The notes under the pieces were generated by a model, which made no database searches, was not told where the DNA came from, and saw nothing but the letters and a program-made list of their open reading frames with translations. This document shows, one piece after another, positions 30,363-42,577 of a stretch of DNA of 64,000 nt. The stretch lies in assembly GCA_015698045.1 (NCBI GenBank), contig BLAL01000044.1, positions 1,394,501-1,458,500 of the forward strand, written 5' to 3'. Positions within the stretch are counted from its first letter, which is position 1. Every line of letters begins with the position of its first letter. The translations under genes and the position numbers were made by a program. The DNA is from Rhizophagus clarus. Taxonomy: Eukaryota; Glomeromycota; Glomeromycetes; Glomerales; Glomeraceae.

Positions 30363-33285
30363 ATGTTTTCAAAAGAAACGTTTATACATGATGCCGAATT
30401 GGAAATCATCGTACCAAATAGTGCAGATGATACTTTAGATTTTAATGAAAAAAATATTGATAACATTATTAATGCGCAACAAAGGACTCAAATCTATTAT
30501 GGTAATAAAAAAATTTTAATCTTCAACAAAAAAGAAAAATTATTTATGAAAGGATAATCTTCTAATACATCTTTCCTTTTTTATATATTGTACATATTGC
30601 ATTTATACATATTATACAGATGAGTTAGTTCATATTTATTTGATGACAACACTTCCACCCGAATCAAATTTCGAAAATAAAGAAGAAGCGACAGAATTCT
30701 TTAAAAACCTCGAAGTTAAATTACAAGCGACGTTAATAGATGCACCAAATTTGTCAAATTTAACGGTACCATCGAATAATTATACATCAGAATTAGAACG
30801 TACTTCATCATCAAGTTCAACAGCATCTTCTGTTAGTGGAGTATTCAGTTGTAGTACAAGTATTAGTTCAAACGCTACGTCAATTTTTACTCATGGTTCT
30901 CCTACCGGTGATTATAGTATTAAAAGATTATCAAGCAAAGTTATTGAAGGAACAATTATTCATTCCGCTAATTACGATTCCAAAAATAATGATAAAATGG
31001 TGGTTGTCGAACGAGATGATTGTTGGATTTGTGTATTAAAATTAGAATTTCCCATAGGTAAGTAATAAAGGCTTAAAACGGGTAATGAAAAGGTAATTAA
31101 GGATTAAAATTTTCCTTTTTTGTTTTTTTTTAGAAAATATAAGAGCACGTGCACAGAATCAAATCGCATTGGACGTCACTGTTACACAGTCTCGAAGAAA
31201 AATTGTTGACTCGGCCAAATCCGATTTATACTCTCCAGAACATTTTGGAATTAATTTGCTTGGAGGCTTAATTGATGGTAAAATTTCTATAATTCGATGT
31301 AATAACCTCAAGTTCAATCGTTATAAAAAGATATAATCTAAAATTTTCTTAAAAATTTGATAGACCCAGCATTTGAATCATTGAATTTTTCAATTCCCAC
31401 TCCCCAATTAACTAAAAAGGAGAAAACAAGCATTTATTCGAATTTACCTTCAACTATTAAAAGATGTTCTCGTAAGATAATTTCTGTGAGACCAACATTA
31501 AACGCTCGTATAAGATCTACATATGTATCTCCGTCAGAGAAGACTGTAATGATGTCCGTCGAATTAGAAAATGATACAGAAAATGATATGACCTTCTCTA
31601 TTGAACATTTAAAAGTTGAAATTGATCACGGATTTGTTACAGAATGTGCTTGGGGCCTTCAAGATACCTCCAATGTAAGTTGTGTTGCTCACGTGATTAT
31701 TTACAGTAAGTGTTACCGATGATACTAACACGAAAATTTTTATTTAGTTTCCAATCACATTACGACCATTTGATCAAGTAAATTTCTTATATAATGTAAC
31801 AATATTGGAAGATTCTTCATTCCCCGAGCCTTCGAATACACAACAATATTATCCAACACCAGCTCCACATTCAAGTGTTTCTTCAAGAAGAGAATCGATT
31901 GCATCAATTAATTCCACATTAAATACATCGTCAGTTGAGAACAAGCAACGAACTCTATCAGTCATTGTAAGTGGATGTCCAATTATCGATGGAGTTAAAT
32001 CACATTGTATTGAATCAAAATGGGACTGCGAATTAGATATATCAACTTTATTTGACGGTGATTCAATGGCATCGTCTCAATTGAGAGAAATGGAAAGTAA
32101 TAAATTTATTCCAATGATGTATAATAGTAAATTTAATTTTGGAATTAGAGAAGAAATTAATGCAATTGATAAGACAGCAACAATTCGTGATTCATTCAAT
32201 TCAAATGATGTAAAAAGTTATGATACCGTAAAATGCGGAAATGATTCATCTGATGTTGAATTAGAAATAAACGTTAATGGGGTTGATATTGCTAATAAAA
32301 AACAACACAGCGGATATATACCTGAAACTAATTTAATTAACGATGAGAATAATGGAATCTTGCCTTATGGGAGATTACCAAAATTACAAAAACGAACTAA
32401 TTTAGAATCAAATGTTAGCGATGGTGTTTTCGTTAATTTTGAAGGTGAGTAATCAGAAAAGATGAGAAAGGAAAAAAGATTTTTTTTTTTGGTAAAATAT
32501 ATTAAATTATTTTTTATTTTATTTTAGTTTGTGGCAAACCTGTTGTTGGTAAAGTATTTACTGTGAAAATGTTTATAGTAAATAGATCAGAAAACGCTAG
32601 AAGATTTACTATAACGGTTCCAAGCAAAAAGGGATCTAATGAAAGATTATTTAATAATCATCGATTGACACATAAGCCATCTTTAAGCCAATCATCAGAC
32701 ATTACTTTAGTTGAATATAATAATAGTAATTATGGATATTTTAAACAGTCTTTAGATCCATTCATGGATGAACCAGTATTTTTGGGAAAACATCTAGAAT
32801 CAGTAATTCCTGAAGCAGATTTAATTTGTTTAGATAATGATGTTAGAATTGGGTAAGTTTAATTAATATCTTTCTTTAAAATTTTTTCTTTCTTCAAAAA
32901 TGTATTTTTACTAAAAAAAAAAAAATTTTTTTTTTTCTTTAGTCCGATTAATCCTCATAGTAGTGAATCTGCGACATTACATTTTATATCAACAAAAGAG
33001 GCGTTACATTTGATCGAATTAGTGCAATTAGTCGATGATGATACCGGATTCATAACAAATTTAAGAAATGTTATTCAAGTTAATGTTGCAAAGAATGAGA
33101 ACGAGTTCATGACAAACTTAGGAAATGTTATTCAATCTAATGTCGCAAAGAATGAGAACGGGTTCATGACAAGCTTAGGAAATATTATTCAATCTAATGT
33201 CGCAAAGAATGAGAGAAGAATGAAAAGAATGAATTGGACTTACCATAATTCTTTTTTTTCAAGACATATTGAAGTTGCAAGCTAA
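30363..33285 (+). CDS. TRS65: Trs65-like subunit of the TRAPPII vesicle-tethering complex
   Basis: Seven exons (30363-30501, 30620-31057, 31134-31277, 31364-31674, 31748-32444, 32528-32852, 32943-33285) join in phase to 798 residues. Conserved parts: an N-terminal RTQIYYGDELVHIYL segment; ISVRPTLNARIRSTYVSPS and VMMSVELEND (about 280-312), typical of fungal Trs65; and a C-terminal beta-rich end (GPINPHSSESATLHFIS, IELVQLVDDDTG). Trs65 helps TRAPPII act as an exchange factor for Golgi Rab GTPases (Ypt31/32), acting at the trans-Golgi. Ser/Thr-rich linkers near 75-130 and 360-400 are probably disordered. Oddity: residues 723-775 are two and a bit tandem 19-residue repeats, after which the C-terminus is not family-like. 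Start is the first ATG; an upstream GTG in frame was not used. Identification is from motif memory. Confidence 0.75.
33055..33213 (+). repeat. Intragenic 57-bp tandem repeat in TRS65-like gene
   Basis: Units 33055-33111 and 33112-33168 plus a partial copy 33169-33213. Each unit encodes TNLxNVIQxNVAKNENxFM. The length keeps the frame. Confidence 0.9.
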
Positions 33286-33539
33286 AATAATTTTCATTTT
33301 CCTATCAAAAAAAAAAAAACCCAAAAATCTCAAAAATCTTATACATACTTACAAGGACAATTTACTATTGTAAAAAAAAAAATAATGTATTATTTCTTGA
33401 GGTCAATTTCTTTTTCTTATTTTTTATTCTTTGTATATTCATTTTTATATTTTTGTTTTATTTTATTTTTTGTACTTTATTATTAAGATCTATTGATCTT
33501 TCCTTTCGTATTTTTTTTTCTTTTCTTTATTCATATTTT

Positions 33540-33700
33540 CATTTTTCGCAATTGGCAAAATCATCTTTTTTTTAATTGGCAAAAAAAATCGCATTTCATT
33601 TTCGACAAACATCGTTTTTTAATTCATTTTTCGACAAATTTTATTTGTTTCTCGGCAAAATCTTTCATTTTTTTTTTCGGCAAAATCTTTTATTCATTCG
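33540..33700. repeat. Degenerate GGCAAAAT/CGACAAA repeats in T-rich DNA
   Basis: About six spaced copies of a TTNGGCAAAATC or TTCGACAAA motif separated by 20-38 bases of T-rich sequence. Confidence 0.5.
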
Positions 33701-33722
33701 CATTCTTCATTATAATTTCTTC

Positions 33723-33751
33723 GCCTACTTCATTACAAGTAGGCTTTTTTA
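33723..33751 (+). other. Hairpin followed by T run
   Basis: GCCTACTT (33723-33730) pairs with AAGTAGGC (33737-33744) across CATTAC and is followed by seven T. It resembles a bacterial-type terminator or a Pol III end, but in a fungus the meaning is unclear. It lies about 440 bp after the TRS65-like stop. Confidence 0.4.
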
Positions 33752-34713
33752 TCTCATAATTCGTTACAAAACACAACTTCATTTTATCATATTCATATCA
33801 TTCGTAAAAAAATTTTGTAAAAACGCAAACACAATCACCAACAAAACAAAATATGATTTTAAGAAAAAAAAAAATTCTTTTTTTATCGAAAAAAAAAAAG
33901 AAATAATTAAATCGCAATAAAAATATTTTTTATAATATTTATCTTTTTCATTAAACTTAGTTTATTTCATCCAAATTATTTTTAGAATTATTATTAGTGG
34001 TGTGGTTGGTTCGCAGTCTTTTATAAACTTTATTTATTGTCACAAAGGCCTAACAGGAACTTTGTCCAATATTTTCATCAAGTCAACCATCGAATATCTG
34101 TAGAACATACAGTATATCGTTACACGCTACTTTATCGTAAATATTATAGGACGTTATTTAATCATTGAATTTTACATGTAAACAAAATGGTCTAATACAG
34201 ACAAAAATTATATAAAATTGCGGCTTTAAGTAAATTAATTATTGACTGACAAAAAATACTTCAAAAAGGCTGCTTTTTCCATTCAGTGATACATCAGTTC
34301 ATTATAAAACTGTGCCATACATAATAAATATATTTATGGCTTACAGTAATGTATGCAGATCTCCAAATTCGAAGAAAAGGAAAACAATGAACAAAATTTA
34401 ATATTTGTTAATTTTCAAGATGTTCTGCAAAATTTATCATAAAATACTAATATTATTTAGACGGCTTGCGTCAGACTTGTAAATTCAATTAATCCTATTT
34501 CTTTTATATTTGAAAGGCCGAAACCAGTTCGGAAAAATGCTTATTTTTTATACAAGAATTTCGAGTAAATGATCAATTTGCTTTTTAATTCAATACAGCT
34601 GAAATTGACATAATATCGTGTTTTTCTGTATCATTACGGCTAATTAAATAATATTATATTAAATAAATTACGATGATTCTTTATTTTTGTTAAAAAGTTT
34701 TTTTTTTATTTTC

Positions 34714-35613
34714 TTACCTAGTTTTATCGATTCTTTTAATTGCTAAATCAGCAAGTTGTTCTAATGCCGTACAAAAAGATGGCCCAGGTGAGGTTACAGG
34801 CGTATATTCTGGCGTCAGCAGGGAAACTGGTTCACGAGTCATCTGGGTCATTGAAAGTTCAAAATAAGCTGAATCATTAGAACAAGGACTCCAAGCCGGA
34901 GTTCTTGGTAAATCAAAATTATTTTTATGATAACCCGTTTGATTCCGAGAGATTTCATTATTATTTAATGATTCTTTACTCGATTTTTTAAATTCTAAAT
35001 TTTAATAAAATAAATAAATATACATAGGTTTATTATAATTATTTTGACGTAATTACTTGCCTTGTTCTTCAAAATTAGTTGAATTTACGGTGTAAATTTC
35101 TTTGAAACGTTTTCTTGATCTTGAACATGAATTATCTTCTGGAGAATCTGAACTTGTTCGGTTACGTTTTTTAGATAAGGAGGAATAATAACGATTTTTT
35201 ATAAGATTAGCAGGCCGTCCTAATAATTGGCTCATCACGGCCCATTTTGTTCCCATTTCAGAGTGATATGTTAATATTTGTTCGTCTTCTTCAGGAGTTA
35301 AGGGACCATAAATTACTAAATTTATTTGGTTAAAAAAATTCAATCACTGAGTCACAAATTAAGTATATATATATTTGAATAAATTAGACTCTTACAATCC
35401 GGGTTGAGATGATTATGCCATCTATCGATTTAACGCCAAAAGGAAAAGTTTTATGAATTAATACTGTTAAGGAAATATATTTCAATTTTTTAATCACAAA
35501 AATTACCGTTCTCGACATTGCTTTCCATCTCTCAAACCGTGTCTGATTCCAATTAATTTCCAATGTTTAGTACCTAATTCCGATACTATTGTCAATAATC
35601 GTTCATCTTCCTA

Positions 35614-35663
<50 letters not shown>

Positions 35664-35807
35664 ATTCCCATATTTTGAAAACAAAATGTTTTGGCTAACT
35701 TTATTAATCTCACACATATATATTTATACGACCTCAGGTTCCCATGGACCCGTCCTGCGGGAAATATTGCTTTGCAAAAAAAGTCGCGTCCTCCGTGACC
35801 TATGCAT
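34714..35807 (-). CDS. Myb-like (two SANT repeats) DNA-binding protein
   Basis: Five exons on the minus strand (35807-35733, 35610-35507, 35421-35396, 35315-35061, 34994-34714) give 246 residues. The first repeat reads RRTGPWEPEEDERLLTIV, TKHWKLIGIRHGLRDGKQ, CRERWHNHLNPD; the second YGPLTPEEDEQILTYHSE, TKWAVMSQLLGRPANLIK, NRYYSSLSKK, with Leu in place of the first Trp. These are typical Myb helix-turn-helix repeats, so it is a likely nuclear transcription factor. A basic segment (RSRKRFKE) and a Ser/Thr/Pro-rich tail (TPAWSPCSN, LLTPEYTPVTSPGPS) follow. Exon 3 is only 26 nt. The last intron has a GC donor (AAG|GCAAGT), while intron 1 ends in a 48-T tract. The start ATG is the first available; an upstream non-coding exon is possible. 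Confidence 0.85.
35614..35661 (-). repeat. 48-base T tract at a 3' splice site
   Basis: A pure A run on the plus strand, so a pure T run in the Myb pre-mRNA directly before the acceptor TTTGTAG of exon 2. Confidence 0.9.
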
Positions 35808-37029
35808 GAATTTATGACTCAAATTCTGCTTGAACTAGAAAAAAATGGAAAATAATCCAACGTAAATAAAAAAATTTGAAGGAATGTGGGAGGAAAACAT
35901 ACGTTTCCGAAAAAAAAGGAAATAAGGAAATGCTGCAAAAGTTAAGACAAGATGATAAATGGATGTTTCTTAACTTTTAACTTTACAACAGCTTTTTCTT
36001 TGAAAAAGTGCCTAAGTGCCTAATTTATAAAAAGAAAAAACCGGGGGCTATGTACGTTTGAATTAAGTTTCGATTCAGATATTAATTAAACGAATTATTA
36101 TTGTTAACACTTTATCTGCACGATCCCTGCATTCTAAAAATATTGAATTTTCACCGATACTTTGTAATGAGATTCATTTATGGTAACTTCTTTTATGCAA
36201 TACTATAAATAATTTCCCCTCAGATTTCTTCCAAGAATTTTTTTTTTTTTTTGGTAGGATTCTAAATAATATGATAAAAATTCATTGTTGATGTTCGTTT
36301 GTGGTTAACAATGCAAATTTTAAGGTGTAATCACGGAGCAGCGAATTTAGAATCATTGAAAATTCAATATAAGGAGTTCTGTAAAAATTCACATAACTTT
36401 AAGCTTCTTTGAGTTAAAGTATGCAATTATCCTTACGTATTCGGCAATATCGCATTGAGTCAGCTACTTAATTGTCCTATGTACTTTGCATATTTTAAAA
36501 GATTTAATACGGTACCTTCTCAATCATTCAATTAAGTCGGCACATTAGACACAATTTTGCTCATTGACCTCATATAATGTATGTTTATTTTCTTTCATCA
36601 AGAACTTTACCCAAAATCTATTAGATTCTTTAACCAAGTAAAAGATTTATATTATTATATAGCAAAAGTATCACGTAAATAATTATTTTGGAGCAAAAGT
36701 TATTACTAAATTAGATCTTTGTTATATTGAAAAATGTTTCGATGATATAAAATTGTATAAAGCATCAATCGTGGCAGTTTTGAATAAAAGAGTAAAAGAT
36801 AATATTTATAATCAATCAAGTTTATTGACTCTTTTCATTGGTTCTTTCAAAATTGCAAAACAAACCTATTACTTGCTGTATGTATTCGGGAATGCTGGAC
36901 TTTCACGTGATATTTTAAGGTGACACAGAACTTTCAGGGGTGTAGCATTGCTGAACTTCAAAAAAATTTCAACTTAACATTCATTTTCGTTTATCAATTT
37001 TTATCAATTAAATTCGCGATCTCAGAATT
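35808..37029. other. Divergent promoter region between Myb-like and MED16 genes
   Basis: About 1.2 kb between two divergent genes. A possible non-coding leader exon of the Myb gene ends near 35905 (GTATGT donor on the minus strand). No other element recognised. Confidence 0.5.
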
Positions 37030-40000
37030 ATGACAACATTGAACACAGCCTCTACGACCTCTACTCCTTGTTCAAATAATGACATAGATATAGAACGCTT
37101 ATACTATGAGTTATGCTACCGCAAAGCACCTAGGTTTGTTGATTAATTAAATATTACTTACAATTAGTTTCTTAAATGAGAATATAGAAATAATTCATAG
37201 ACTTTTTATTTCTTATAACGTTTAATAAAAAAAAAAAATACAATCTAATGTTATAGTTTTTATTTAACTTTTGAAAAGACGAATCGCATGGTCAACACAG
37301 AATATAATAGCATGGTCTCCACATCCTAATAATAATTTAGATACTAGATCCTCTCGCTATTATCCAAATATTGGGACATATAATCCATGTAGAGTTCTCG
37401 ATGGAAAAGGCCCCGCTTGGTCCTTTGTAAATAAAGAGCATTTATCTCTTTTTGATCGTGTAGAAAATTATCATAGATTCAGCGATGTTATTACAGATTT
37501 AGTATGGAATCAGACAGGTTCTGCACTAGCATCCATAGATCAGAGAGGCAAAATAGCAATATGGACCATGAATAATTTTGTAAACCAGTGGAAATGTATT
37601 TGTAATGTCAATCTTGGGGAAAGCGTGATTGAATTTACATGGTTGGATAGCGCACGATCGGTTAGTTTTATTAATTATAATTGAACTGTATATTAATATC
37701 TGAAATTTACTCATCATATTATCTTATCTTTTTAAGTATTCGCGAGAACTTCAATCATCGGGCTATGGCAAAAGTTCCGCAAGTTATAAGCGGGGTTCAT
37801 TTAAAGGACCACGAAATCAATTTGGCGAATTCGCTTTCATAACTATCACGACTGATGGAAAAGTAAGATTTGCTAGTCAATTCAAAATGACTTATGAAAT
37901 GAGTTATTTTTTTATAATTTTTGATTTTTATACAGGTGTCAGTTTGGTATCAGAAAGGGAAGAAGTTTTTCTCAAAAATTATCACACATTTACGTTATCC
38001 TTCAAAACGAATATCACATGTTGATATCGTATTAAATAATGGTAACTATTTATCAATGTAATCAATACGTGGATTTTTTAAAACGCGAAAAAAAAAAACT
38101 TATAAAGGATTTTCTTTTAAAAAAATGTCTTAAGATGGAAATTATACCTTGGCTACATACTGTCCAGAATTTCTACCAAAGCTTGTCATGTTTTATGAAA
38201 TCAAAATTAATATGCTTTCTTTGCAAGTCAGTTGTCGACCGATTGCTAATGTTCATCTTACCAATCCTACTTTATCTGTTGAGCGATCTCCGGTATTGCA
38301 CTTGAAATTAATGTCAAATACCCAATCTCGGGGAGTTCGACTTATAATAGTAACAGCCGAGAAAAAAGGTTAATAGTGTTTTTTTCACAAAAAAAAAAAA
38401 AAAATTTTCTAATGATAAAATTTAATCGATTTCTTTACCATGTTATATTTATAATGTAGGAAATAACATTTTCAATAGCAGTATTGCCATGTGGGAAATT
38501 GATAAAATCACACCACCTCCACTTGACCCATTGACAGAAAATGCAATGGAACTCGATATGCCTTTACCAGTATGTCTAATTGCTAAGTTTTCTGTTAGAT
38601 CTCGCATCAACAACATACTAGTCCTATTTTTTTTCCTTAGAGTATTCAGTTTGTTGCTGGTGAGCATTTGGATCAAAAGCTTGTAACAAATATTTGGATA
38701 CAAAGAGATGAACTCTCCCTTGGTCTCAGTAATGGTCAAGTTCAGTTTCGTAACTGGTAAGAATATCATTCGTGCTATTAAACAAATTATATTACGAGAT
38801 TGTTATTTTAATAAATTATTAATTTTTTAGCAACACTTTACAAGTCCTTTCACGCGAACAGTTTGGAGGTAACCATTTTAAAGATTGCAATTTTCCAAAA
38901 TATAGTACCTGGGTCCCTTTAAATTGTGATCACGGCGAAATTCCGACTCGTGCAGATGGTAAGTTCATGTTAAATAAATTTTTCTTAATTAACATTGAAT
39001 TGATTTTTTCGACTACATCAGCATTCATTGAATTTGCAACTTGAATCGATTTTTTCAATTACATCAGCAATCATTGAATTTGCAACTTCACCAAATGGGA
39101 CGTTATTTCTTTGTAGACGAGCATCGGGTAAACTTGAATGTTTCGATTTAGCCGACTCAGAATTTTTTCCAAATATCGGGTTATTAGGTATAGTAATTTT
39201 TTATCTCATATACTCGATAGATCTTTTTTAATAATTAATTTTTTTTTTTTTTTACAAAGATGGTATCTGCACTGCCTCGTCTTGTGCAAATAAGCTTACA
39301 TTGTCGATATTAAATAATATCGACCATACAGATTTAGAGAATATCATAAAAAAATTTGCCAATAATCTTCAAGAAAGAGGTATATATATATTCTATTAAA
39401 CAAAAATTAATGATAAATATATTTGTTTAAATTATTATTTTTTTTTTTTTTTTTTTAGATTTATTGGAGCATACTCTTAAAGAAACATTTACAAATATAT
39501 CAAGCGTCTTTTCAGATGGGTTAGAAACAGCAGCTTCTTCAGATTTTCTAAGCAGGCTGCTTGGAATACAACTCTCATTATTAAAGTCTTGTCAACGGGA
39601 TAATATTAATTATCTGAACACATTATACTTTTTGCATTTACGTGCTTTGGAAGCAATATTTCAAAATAGTGTTTCTTCTGACGGTACTTTTTCTCCAGGT
39701 ATATTTATCTTGTTATTGTTTTAATATGAATAGCCTACGACATAACAAGTTAATAAACAAACCGCTAATTTTTGTTGATTTTATTGATTTGTAGATTCCC
39801 TCAAGTCGCTCGTGTCTCTCGCGTCATGGGTTATTGACTTTTCTGTTTATTTTGTTCAAAATATCCATTCATTAGTAACACAAGGTGATGCTTTATGTAA
39901 GATTTCTCGTAATTTACGTGTGGTTTATAGGTGTTACTTGATTAGTTAATAACTTAACAATTGTTATTATTCTAGTATCCAAAAAATCTCACATAGTCCT

Positions 40001-40732
40001 TCTTTATAATTCGACAAGTCGGACAGCTTTTAAAAATTTGTTGTCTCTCGTTGGAAAATTTAAGGAATATGTTAATTCACTAGCAGCAAATAGTCCTCAA
40101 ATTAGTAGTATTCAAGAAATGAATGGAACCCTCCAATATTTATTTGAATCTTGGCCACTTCGACTAGAATCTCTAGAGTCATTTATAAGAGATACTGGCA
40201 TAATCACTGATAAAGTAATTGATAAATGGATGAAAGGTAATAAAAATTCTACTTTAACAAGCATTTAAAGCACGTCTTACATTATTCTCTTAGTAATATC
40301 TCTTTTTTTTTCTTTTTAGAAATGTCAAATCCGCAATGGGCTAAATATGAAATAATTTTTACTTCTCGGGTTCCAAAATCATTAAGCGGGACTATTCCAG
40401 AATTAAAAGAAATATTCAAAAAATATTTCACCTCCGAAAATGATATTAAATTTTATATTTATGATACTAAATGGATCTATTCAGAATCTGTTGATATAAT
40501 TTTAAAATCACGTACGGTTAAAGATCGTATATGTGCAAGGTAATAAAAATAATTTATAAAAGAAATTATTATATTATGATTTTTTTTTTTTTTTTTACAT
40601 ATCATTCTTCTTCTTATTTATAGATGTGGTTATTATTCGGCGGCACTTGATGTGCAAAATACGCGATGGGCAAAGGGTTATACTCGATCATGTGTTTGTG
40701 GTGGACTTTGGATAGATATTAAAGAGAAATAA
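37030..40732 (+). CDS. MED16: Mediator complex subunit 16 (tail module)
   Basis: Fifteen exons: 37030-37133, 37279-37660, 37737-37862, 37936-38041, 38135-38368, 38460-38569, 38641-38756, 38831-38958, 39068-39187, 39260-39379, 39459-39698, 39795-39896, 39976-40236, 40320-40539, 40624-40732. All phases agree, giving 825 residues. The N-terminal half has WD40-like blades (VITDLVWNQTGSALASID, GKIAIWTMNN, GEFAFITITTDGKVSVWY, FATSPNGTLFLCRRASG). The C-terminus is diagnostic: Cys788-x2-Cys791, then RWAKGYTRSCVCGGLW (Cys813, Cys815), matching the CxxC ... CxCGGLW end of animal and fungal MED16. MED16 (yeast Sin4) sits in the Mediator tail and relays activator signals to RNA polymerase II in the nucleus. 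Exon 9 is preceded by a duplicated acceptor (39002-39087). Confidence 0.9.
39002..39087 (+). repeat. 46-bp tandem duplication across a splice acceptor
   Basis: GATTTTTTC, ACATCAG, TTGAATTTGCAACTT recur with a 46-base period. The second copy carries the exon 9 acceptor of MED16 (39067). The first copy has its own TACATCAG acceptor (39021), followed by an in-frame TGA. Confidence 0.85.
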
Positions 40733-40992
40733 AATCAATTTTAATATTTTTTAATAGAATTTTGTTGTTTAGAATTATAGATGTTTATTTTTAATTACAG
40801 TATGTATAGTATGTATTATTGAGATGATAGAGATTAATAATAAATATAACATTAATTTAGGATCTGCAAAAGGAGATAAACATTGTATTCAACACGTGCA
40901 TATCAATCTTGTAACATCAAAAATTCTTTTTAGAATAAAAACTGTATGTACAATACTGTATATCATCATCGTGTAAGAAAGAAAGTTATACA

Positions 40993-42577
40993 ATGACTTC
41001 AATGAAACTATTTAATAGGTTGTCAGAAGATATAGGACAATTATTAGAAAAAGAAGAAAATTACGATATGATTATACATGTAGGAGAAGAAGAAGAAATG
41101 AAAGAATTTAAAGCTCATTCTTTGATATTAAGTGCGAGATCAACTTATTTTAAGTCAGCTTTAAATAATAATTGGACTACTAAACAACATGATGGTAAAA
41201 TTATTTTTAAAAAACCAAATGTTTCTCCAAAAGTTTTTCAACTTATCTTAAAGTAAGTAAAGATTTTTTTTTTTTTTAAAAAAAAAAAAAACCAAATGAA
41301 GAAATAAGAATATAATATTTCTTCTTTCCCTTTGAATAAATTTTCTTTATAAAAGATATTTGTATACTGGAGTGATCAATTTTCATGAACAAGAGTTAAA
41401 TGAGACATTTGATTTATTAATAGCGGCGGATGAATTAATTCTCGATGAGTTAAAAGATCAAATTCAAGAACATCTTATTGAACATGAATCTACACAAATT
41501 CAACAAAATATAGTTCAAGTACTTCATATTGTATTTGGACATAATGCAATTATATTTCAAAAATTACAAGAATATAGTGTGAAAAAGATATGTAATAATC
41601 CCGAAATATTATTTGATTCATCAAATTTTGTTAAATTGGAAAAATATATTCTTGTGGAATTATTGAAAAAGGATAATTTAGGAATTAAAGAAGTTAAAAT
41701 TTGGCAACATTTAATTAAATGGGGAATTGATCACACACCTTGTCTTGCTAATGTGAAATTTTCTGAATGGACTATAACGGAATTTAATGCATTGGAAAAA
41801 ACTTTACATGATTGTCTTCCATTAATTAGATATTTTCAAATGTCATCGGATGAAATTTACAAACAAGTTTATCCTTATAAAAAGATTTTAAATAAACAAT
41901 TAAGACGGGATATAGTAGCATATTTTATGTCACCAGATTATCAACCAAAATCCCTTTTATTGCCTTCAAGATCTGGATCTCATTTGGATGTTGAATCAAA
42001 ATTAATAAATAATGATTGTTGTTCACTATTGGAAAAATGGATTAAAAAAGATGACAAATTGACAACGAATAATAATAGACCATTATCATACGATTGGAAG
42101 TTAATATTTAGAGCAAGTAGAGATGGTTATGATGCTATAACTTTTCATCAAAATTGTAATAATCAAGGTGCATGTATCATTGTTGCAAAAATTACTGGAA
42201 ATCAAAATGAACGTTTGGTTGGAGGGTTTAATCCTATAGGTTGGTTTGATTCTTCTGGACAATATTCTGCAGCACCTGATGCCTTTCTTTTCTATATTGA
42301 AAATAAAGATTTAAATAATGCTAAAATTAGTAGAGTTCTACCTTATTGTGCTTCTAAAGCTATTTTTCAAGAAGCATCATCCGCAGTGAATTTTGGCGCA
42401 CCTGATTTACGAATTTCCAATAATTGTAATAAAAATAATTCAAGTTTTTTTAATACTACTAGTTTCTATGAATACAGTATTATTATAGGCAATTTTAGTG
42501 TAATTGATTATGAAGTATTTCAAGTTATTAAAAAAGAAAATTCAAGGGAACGAAAAAAATCCGCTCACGAATGTTAA
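40993..42577 (+). CDS. BTB-BACK-TLDc domain protein
   Basis: Exons 40993-41252 and 41356-42577 (103-bp intron, phase 2) encode 493 residues. BTB is about 22-115 (YDMIIHVGEEEEMKEFKAH, LILSARSTYFKSAL, YLYTGVINF). BACK follows at about 120-225 (NIVQVLHIVFGH, EIKIWQHLIKWGI-like KEVKIWQHLIKWGI). A C-terminal TLDc domain spans about 300-485 (WKLIFRASRDGYDAITFHQN, ACIIVAKITGNQNERLVGG, FLFYIEN, ending YEVFQV). TLDc domains occur in OXR1-type proteins, which bind the V-ATPase or respond to oxidative stress. BTB-TLDc proteins are greatly expanded in Glomeromycotina; the exact function is unknown. The intron contains a T/A tract like those in the BTB cluster. Confidence 0.92.

Larger units (their letters stand above)
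33286..34713. other. Convergent intergenic region
   Basis: Lies between the 3' ends of the TRS65-like and Myb-like genes. Holds degenerate GGCAAAATC repeats (about 33540-33700), a terminator-like hairpin (33723-33751) and AT-rich filler. The open frames at 33493-33920 are by-products of T-rich repeats. Confidence 0.5.

Noticed and set aside
33493..33920. Overlapping Phe-rich frames after the TRS65-like gene
   Set aside because: Translations of T-rich GGCAAAAT repeats; no protein-like composition.
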